Shown here: piece after piece, positions 7,566-10,654 of the stretch | How positions within the stretch are numbered: position 1 is the first letter of the stretch | How the letters are laid out: the number at the start of each line of letters is the position of its first letter | Source: Oscillospiraceae bacterium | GTDB lineage: Bacteria; Bacillota; Clostridia; Oscillospirales; Ruminococcaceae | Assembly (NCBI GenBank): GCA_031281115.1 | Contig: JAITFV010000163.1 | Location: 1-10,654 of the forward strand | DNA length: 10,654 nucleotides | Direction of reading: 5' to 3' | The notes under the pieces: generated by a model | What the model was told of the DNA's origin: nothing | Database searches by the model: none | The model's input: the letters and a program-made list of their open reading frames with translations, nothing else | Translations under genes and position numbers: made by a program

Positions 7566-7745
7566 TTAATCATCTTCATATAAAACGATTTCTCCATGCT
7601 CTTTTTCATACTTTATTATGTGCTTCTTGCATAAATGTTCCAACAAATTACTAAGACTCCGCGTTTCTTCTTTGGCGATGAAACGCATTTTTTCTAAGTA
7701 TTCTTCTTTTAAATGAAAACCAAATGGTGCTTTGTTTGTAGGCAT
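7566..7745 (-). CDS. 59-aa ribbon-helix-helix (Arc/CopG-like) putative DNA-binding protein
   Basis: Reading the minus strand from ATG at 7745 to TAA at 7566 gives a 59-aa protein starting MPTNKAPFGFHLKEEYLEKM. The layout fits the ribbon-helix-helix fold: a short strand PFGFHL (7-12), helix EEYLEKMRFIAKEET (14-28), a turn with Arg29-Ser-Leu-Ser, and helix NLLEHLCKKHIIKYEKEHGEI (33-53). The R-S-L-S-N-L start of helix 2 is typical of Arc/CopG-like regulators. GGAGGG (7756-7751) lies 5 nt before the ATG. The gene sits back to back with the CFI-box gene across a gap rich in heptad repeats, which suggests autorepression and control of that gene. It could instead be a free antitoxin-like protein; no toxin partner is adjacent on its strand. 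Fold assignment is by eye and has no database support here. Confidence 0.78.
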   Translation of the reverse strand: MPTNKAPFGFHLKEEYLEKMRFIAKEETRSLSNLLEHLCKKHIIKYEKEHGEIVLYEDD

Positions 7746-7759
7746 AACAACCCTCCAAA

Positions 7760-7788
7760 AATATATTGAACTGTTTAATAACTGTTAA
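7760..7788 (-). promoter_or_regulatory. Possible promoter of the RHH gene
   Basis: On the minus strand, TTAACA (7788-7783) and TATATT (7765-7760) are separated by 17 nt, each matching 5 of 6 consensus bases. The weak point is that the predicted start (about 7753) falls inside the GGAGGG ribosome binding site, so the real start may differ. The -35 overlaps the second AACNGTT heptad and the first heptad lies in the spacer. Confidence 0.45.
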
Positions 7789-7844
7789 ATATATACTAAA
7801 GGACAGATAAATTTTTGTATATATCAACAGTTATCTAACCGTTG
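7768..7844. repeat. Long imperfect inverted repeat of four AACNGTT heptads (putative operator)
   Basis: The left arm (7768-7796) and right arm (7817-7844) are near-complementary over about 28 bp with one single-base indel and a few mismatches, around a 20-bp AT-rich centre. Each arm holds two heptads 11 bp apart: AACTGTT at 7769-7775 and 7780-7786, AACAGTT at 7826-7832, and AACCGTT at 7837-7843. AACNGTT is itself palindromic. One-turn spacing of short repeats is how RHH proteins such as Arc and Omega bind as adjacent dimers. The left arm overlaps the RHH promoter and the right arm touches the CFI-box gene -35. Repeat structure is seen directly; the binding role is inferred. Confidence 0.75.
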
Positions 7845-7870
7845 CATTTTATTTTGATTTGTGTTATAAT
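7842..7870 (+). promoter_or_regulatory. Promoter of the CFI-box gene
   Basis: TTGCAT (7842-7847), a 17-nt spacer and consensus TATAAT (7865-7870) with a TG extended -10. The predicted start is near 7877, about 25 nt before the ATG. The -35 shares its first two bases with the fourth AACNGTT heptad (7837-7843), so a protein bound there should block RNA polymerase. Confidence 0.75.
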
Positions 7871-7901
7871 TTAGAAAATACAAATTTTAGGGGGACGGAA
7901 A

Positions 7902-8462
7902 ATGAAAAGATTAAAGGGTACATGGAGATGGGAACATCAAAGACAACCCGGTAGTAATATCAGTTTTAGCTTTTTCTATAAATTTACCAGTGATAGCGAA
8001 TACACCGGAAGATTTACGTCAGATAATCTAATGGGAGGACGTACAATCAGCGGCACATATGAAGTCATTCCGAGCAAGAATGTAATAGAATTCACACCAA
8101 TTGGTGAATCTCGGGCAGAAGATAAATATGTAATAAAATATAGGTGGGACGGACGAGGTTTAACGTTGCATACTGAAACACGACCATCCACATATTATAA
8201 AAGTTGCTATGTCGCCACCTGTGTTTACGGTTCATACAATTGTCCCGAAGTATGGGTGCTTCGTCGGTATCGCGATAATACGTTATCGAATTCATATTTT
8301 GGGCGTAAATTTATTAGTACATATTATGCAATAAGCCCGAAAATTGTTGAATTATTTGGAAACAGAAAATGGTTTCACCGAATTTGTAAGCCTTTTGTTA
8401 ATGCAGTGGTGTTAAGACTTAGAAAAAAAGGTGTTGATGACAGCCCGTATTCTGACAATTAA
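7902..8462 (+). CDS. CFI-box-CTERM domain protein with N-terminal lipocalin-like domain
   Basis: The 186-aa product has two parts. Residues 1-95 look like a small beta-barrel (GTWRWEHQ at 6-13, then alternating strands through SGTYEVIP and DKYVIKYRWDGRGLTLHTE), resembling lipocalin-like domains. Residues 101-186 match the CFI-box C-terminal domain: SCYVATCVYGSYNCPEVWVL (101-120), LRRYRD (120-125), FGRKFISTYYAISP (133-146), LFGNRKWFHR and GVDDSPY. This C-terminal module is widespread in Firmicutes on many different N-terminal domains; its role is not known. There is no signal peptide or clear membrane segment. AGGGGG (7889-7894) lies 7 nt before the ATG. The gene is AT-rich compared with its neighbours (19 G/C of 60 in 8281-8340). 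It is divergent from the RHH gene and precedes hicBA, which has its own promoter. Confidence 0.82.
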   Translation: MKRLKGTWRWEHQRQPGSNISFSFFYKFTSDSEYTGRFTSDNLMGGRTISGTYEVIPSKNVIEFTPIGESRAEDKYVIKYRWDGRGLTLHTETRPSTYYKSCYVATCVYGSYNCPEVWVLRRYRDNTLSNSYFGRKFISTYYAISPKIVELFGNRKWFHRICKPFVNAVVLRLRKKGVDDSPYSDN

Positions 8463-8473
8463 ATAAACCTAAC

Positions 8474-8521
8474 CACGAATTTGTTGACATATTCGCACTT
8501 TTGTGTTATACTTAATGCAGA
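8474..8521 (+). repeat. 48-bp direct repeat, copy 1 (carries hicBA promoter)
   Basis: This block matches 8978-9025 at 40 of 48 positions without gaps; the first 15 bases are identical, as are the 10 bases around the -10. The inverted repeat present in copy 2 is degraded here: left arm CACGAATTTG (8474-8483) is kept, but the right arm (8496-8505) reads CACTTTTGTG and pairs at only 7 of 10 positions. Confidence 0.9.
8484..8512 (+). promoter_or_regulatory. hicBA promoter
   Basis: Consensus TTGACA (8484-8489), a 17-nt spacer and TATACT (8507-8512) with a TG extended -10. The predicted start is near 8519, giving a very short leader (about 12 nt) that begins just at the GAGGTG ribosome binding site (8520-8525). 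Confidence 0.87.
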
Positions 8522-8530
8522 GGTGATTTT

Positions 8531-8737
8531 ATGAGTATTCATGTAACTACTGTCATTCAACAGGAAAATGATTGGTATGTCGCAAAGTGTCTTGAAAACG
8601 ATGTTGCTTCGCAAGGGAAAACGCTTGATGAAGCAATGGATAATTTAAAAGAGGCGCTCGAGCTTTATTATGAGGATTACAATGCTCTGCCGGCTGTTCA
8701 GAAAACATTTGTTACTACTATGGAGATTGCGGTCTGA
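8531..8737 (+). CDS. hicB: HicB-family antitoxin, short form
   Basis: The 68-aa product shows the HicB partial-RNase-H-like fold: a first strand MSIHVTTVIQQ, then DWYVAKCLENDVASQGKTL (14-32) and helix DEAMDNLKEALELYYED (33-49). It should neutralise the HicA toxin by direct binding. The C-terminal DNA-binding domain (HTH or RHH) found in many HicB proteins is absent: the protein ends about 20 residues after the helix. GAGGTG lies 5 nt before the ATG. The stop overlaps the hicA start by one base (TGATG), which gives tight coupling. Antitoxin-first order is seen. Confidence 0.88.
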   Translation: MSIHVTTVIQQENDWYVAKCLENDVASQGKTLDEAMDNLKEALELYYEDYNALPAVQKTFVTTMEIAV

Positions 8738-8970
8738 TGGGGTCAAAGTATCCTGTGCTGCGACCGCAAGAAATCATCAGAATTCTTGAATTATTCGGTT
8801 TTTCTTATAAATCACAAAAAGGAAGTCACGTTAAATATATAAAAACCGAGAAGGATAAACCTACAAAAATAGTCATAATCCCTATGCATAACGAAATCGC
8901 AAAAGGGGCGGTCAAATCTATTCTGCACCAAGCGGGGCTTACGATTGAAGAATTTTTAAGTAAGAAATAA
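8737..8970 (+). CDS. hicA: HicA-family mRNA interferase toxin
   Basis: The 77-aa product has the dsRBD-like HicA fold, with LRPQEIIRILELFGF (8-22), the active-site motif GSHVKY (29-34; catalytic His31), a strand KIVIIPMHNEIAKG (44-57) and the C-terminal helix GAVKSILHQAGLTIEEFL (57-74). HicA toxins cut mRNA and stop translation until bound by HicB. All expected residues are intact, so it should be active. The start overlaps the hicB stop by one base; a GGAG (8722-8725) is 11 nt upstream, so translation is probably coupled. It ends 7 nt before direct-repeat copy 2, with no ordinary terminator after it. Confidence 0.92.
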   Translation: MGSKYPVLRPQEIIRILELFGFSYKSQKGSHVKYIKTEKDKPTKIVIIPMHNEIAKGAVKSILHQAGLTIEEFLSKK

Positions 8971-8977
8971 TTCCAAG

Positions 8978-9009
8978 CACGAATTTGTTGACGTTTCAGC
9001 AAATTCGTG
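8978..9009. promoter_or_regulatory. Perfect 10-bp inverted repeat at the tex promoter (putative operator)
   Basis: CACGAATTTG (8978-8987) and CAAATTCGTG (9000-9009) are exact inverted copies around 12 nt. The -35 hexamer lies inside the loop and the right arm ends next to the -10, the usual position for a repressor site. In RNA from hicBA the same stem followed by UUAUACUUU could act as a weak terminator. Confidence 0.65.
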
Positions 9010-9016
9010 TTATACT
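8988..9016 (+). promoter_or_regulatory. tex promoter
   Basis: TTGACG (8988-8993), a 17-nt spacer and TATACT (9011-9016) with a TG extended -10. The predicted start is near 9023, about 26 nt before the TTG start codon. Confidence 0.85.
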
Positions 9017-9048
9017 TTATGCAGAATACATATTTAAGGAGCATTATT

Positions 9049-10654
9049 TTGGAAAAACTAATTTCTCAATTATCAGCCGAGTTCGGGCAAAAGCAAGAAC
9101 ACGTCACGAATGTGATTAACCTGATTGACGAAGGCAACACAATTCCTTTTATCGCGCGCTACCGCAAGGAAATGCACGGTTCTATGGACGATTCTTTGCT
9201 ACGCGACTTAGCTGACAGGCTGCAATATCTGCGTAATCTTGACGCACGGCGGGCTGAGATTACCGCCTCAATTGACAGCCAGGGCAAGCTCACAGAAGAG
9301 CTTGCGGCGGCGATTGAAGCCGCGGCAACCCTTGCAAAGCTTGAAGATATCTACAGACCTTATAAGCAAAAACGCCGCACAAGAGCAACGATTGCGCGCG
9401 AAAAAGGCTTGGAGCCGCTCGCGGAGCTGTTGTTCGCGCAGGAAATCAAGAGCGGTACGCTTGAGGAATTAGCCGAACCTTACATAGATTCCGAAAAAGG
9501 CGTAGAAACCGCAGATGACGCGCTTCAGGGCGCTTCTGATATAATCGCGGAGGATATTTCCGATAACGCGAAAATCCGCGAACAACTGCGAACTTTCATG
9601 ACCGAATATGGTTTGCTTGTTTCGGAAGCGGCTACCGAGGAGGATTCTGTTTACCGGCTTTACTACGAGTTTGATGAGAATATACCGAAACTGCAAAGTC
9701 ACCGGATTTTAGCAATTAACCGCGGCGAGAAGGAGAAATTCCTGAAGGTCTCAATTGACGCCGACCCCGTGGATTCAATGAAAATAATTAAACGCAATGT
9801 ACTTAAACACAATCAAAGCATTTCTCATGAATTTGTATCAAAGGCGGCGGATGATTCTTACAGCAGACTCATTTTCCCGTCGCTTGAGCGCGAAATCCGC
9901 AGTAATCTCACCGACATGGCTTCGGAACAGGCGATTAAAATGTTCGGCTTGAACCTGAAACCCACACTGATGCAGCCGCCTGTCAAGAATATGGTAACGA
10001 TGGGTTTCGACCCCGCATACCGCACAGGCTGCAAAATCGCTGTCGTTGATGGTACCGGGAAACTGCTTGAAACAGGCGTTGTTTATCCGACCGCGCCGCA
10101 TAATAAAACCGCGGAAGCCACCGCGGTGCTTATGCGTATGATTAAGAAACACGGCGTTAAGGCAATCGCAATAGGCAACGGAACAGCTTCAAAGGAATCT
10201 GAAATTTTCATTGCCGATATACTCAAAGGGCTTTCAGACGTTTCATACATGGTTGTGAATGAGGCGGGCGCGTCGGTTTATTCTGCGTCAAAATTAGCGG
10301 CAAAAGAATTCCCCGAACTTGATGTTTCGCTGCGAAGCGCGGTGTCGATTGCGCGCAGATTGCAGGACCCTCTTGCCGAGCTTGTAAAAATCGACCCGAA
10401 GGCAATCGGTGTAGGGCAGTATCAACACGATATGCCGCCTGCGCGTCTTGACGAGACACTCGGAAACGTTGTTGAGGACTGCGTAAATGCTATCGGTGTT
10501 GACATGAATACGGCAAGCCCCGCGCTTTTGGCTTACGTTTCGGGGCTGACTGCAACAACTGCAAATAATATAGTTTCTTTCCGCGAGGAAAACGGCATCT
10601 ACTCATCGCGGAGCCAAATTAAAAAAGTCCCTAAAATCGGACCGAAAGCGTTCG
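9049..10654 (+). CDS. tex: Tex, S1-domain transcription accessory protein (3' end outside window)
   Basis: The first 535 codons of Tex are present without interruption; the family is usually 700 aa or more. The N-terminal helical region holds NTIPFIARYRKEMHGSMDD (about 31-49) and LEDIYRPYKQKRRTRATIARE (about 98-118), both hallmark stretches. The YqgF/RuvC-like domain begins at MGFDPAYRTGCKIAVVD (318-334). The helix-hairpin-helix part has DMNTASPALLAYVSGL (485-500) and the start of a second hairpin, KKVPKIGPKAF (525-535). The C-terminal S1 RNA-binding domain lies beyond the window. The TTG start at 9049 is chosen because AAGGAG (9036-9041) is 7 nt upstream and the protein aligns from there; there is no ATG nearby. 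Tex binds nucleic acids and affects transcription in several bacteria. It has its own promoter, so it need not depend on hicBA transcription. Confidence 0.95.
   Translation, partial: MEKLISQLSAEFGQKQEHVTNVINLIDEGNTIPFIARYRKEMHGSMDDSLLRDLADRLQYLRNLDARRAEITASIDSQGKLTEELAAAIEAAATLAKLEDIYRPYKQKRRTRATIAREKGLEPLAELLFAQEIKSGTLEELAEPYIDSEKGVETADDALQGASDIIAEDISDNAKIREQLRTFMTEYGLLVSEAATEEDSVYRLYYEFDENIPKLQSHRILAINRGEKEKFLKVSIDADPVDSMKIIKRNVLKHNQSISHEFVSKAADDSYSRLIFPSLEREIRSNLTDMASEQAIKMFGLNLKPTLMQPPVKNMVTMGFDPAYRTGCKIAVVDGTGKLLETGVVYPTAPHNKTAEATAVLMRMIKKHGVKAIAIGNGTASKESEIFIADILKGLSDVSYMVVNEAGASVYSASKLAAKEFPELDVSLRSAVSIARRLQDPLAELVKIDPKAIGVGQYQHDMPPARLDETLGNVVEDCVNAIGVDMNTASPALLAYVSGLTATTANNIVSFREENGIYSSRSQIKKVPKIGPKAF

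Larger units (their letters stand above)
8978..9025 (+). repeat. 48-bp direct repeat, copy 2 (carries tex promoter)
   Basis: It is the partner of 8474-8521, offset by 504 bp (40 of 48 identical, no gaps). The two copies bracket hicBA exactly, each placed just upstream of the ribosome binding site of the next gene. Confidence 0.9.

Noticed and set aside
8971..9020. Dyad after hicA as an ordinary intrinsic terminator
   Set aside because: The stem is AT-rich and the following TTATACTTT is a poor T-tract; the overlap with -35/-10 elements fits a promoter operator better.
9239..10459. Several open frames of 77-104 codons on both strands within tex
   Set aside because: The tex frame is uninterrupted across the whole stretch with conserved motifs; the others are shadows.
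1..10654. CRISPR arrays, tRNA/rRNA genes, insertion sequences
   Set aside because: No regular repeat-spacer series, no tRNA-like cloverleaf or rRNA stretch noticed by eye, and no transposase or integrase frame.

Overview
The window looks like chromosomal DNA of an anaerobic, low-to-medium GC Firmicute, most likely a clostridial (Oscillospiraceae/Lachnospiraceae-like) gut, rumen or digester bacterium. This is inferred from strong AGGAGG-type ribosome binding sites, GTG/TTG as well as ATG starts, a carbohydrate-degrading GH2 enzyme with a DUF4982-type architecture, and the protein flavours (CFI-box, DUF3795, HicBA, Tex). No species can be named from sequence reading alone. No rRNA, tRNA, CRISPR array, transposase or integrase was seen.

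Left part (1-4110, + strand): the 3' portion of a large GH2 beta-galactosidase-like enzyme, a cysteine-rich DUF3795 protein (18 nt downstream, GTG start) and prfB (release factor 2, overlapping DUF3795 by 8 nt). They are probably one transcript ending at a hairpin terminator at 4073-4108. This prfB is one uninterrupted frame without the usual autoregulatory frameshift.

Middle part (4117-7475, - strand): a type I glutamine synthetase, a small Cys-rich zinc-ribbon protein and an FGGY-family sugar kinase. The kinase has a clear promoter of its own, which also shows that its true start is 7475. The zinc-ribbon gene follows 43 nt after the kinase and may share its transcript; glnA has a possible promoter in the 3' end of the zinc-ribbon gene. 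glnA converges on prfB at the shared terminator.

Right-centre part (7566-9025): a compact AT-rich islet between the housekeeping genes. It holds a 59-aa ribbon-helix-helix-like regulator (- strand, short and easily missed), a divergent 186-aa protein ending in a CFI-box domain, and a hicBA toxin-antitoxin pair. The 156-bp gap between the regulator and the CFI-box gene carries a long imperfect inverted repeat built from four AACNGTT heptads in two pairs with 11-bp period, touching the predicted -35 elements of both genes. hicBA is flanked by two 48-bp direct repeats (40/48 identical), each containing a complete promoter: one drives hicBA, the other drives tex. The tex copy also holds a perfect 10-bp inverted repeat that brackets its -35.

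Right end (9049-10654, + strand): the first 535 codons of tex, a conserved nucleic-acid-binding transcription accessory protein, starting with TTG and running off the window.

The strongest candidates for something undescribed are the RHH/CFI-box divergent pair with its heptad operator, and the promoter-repeat-flanked hicBA cassette in front of tex.
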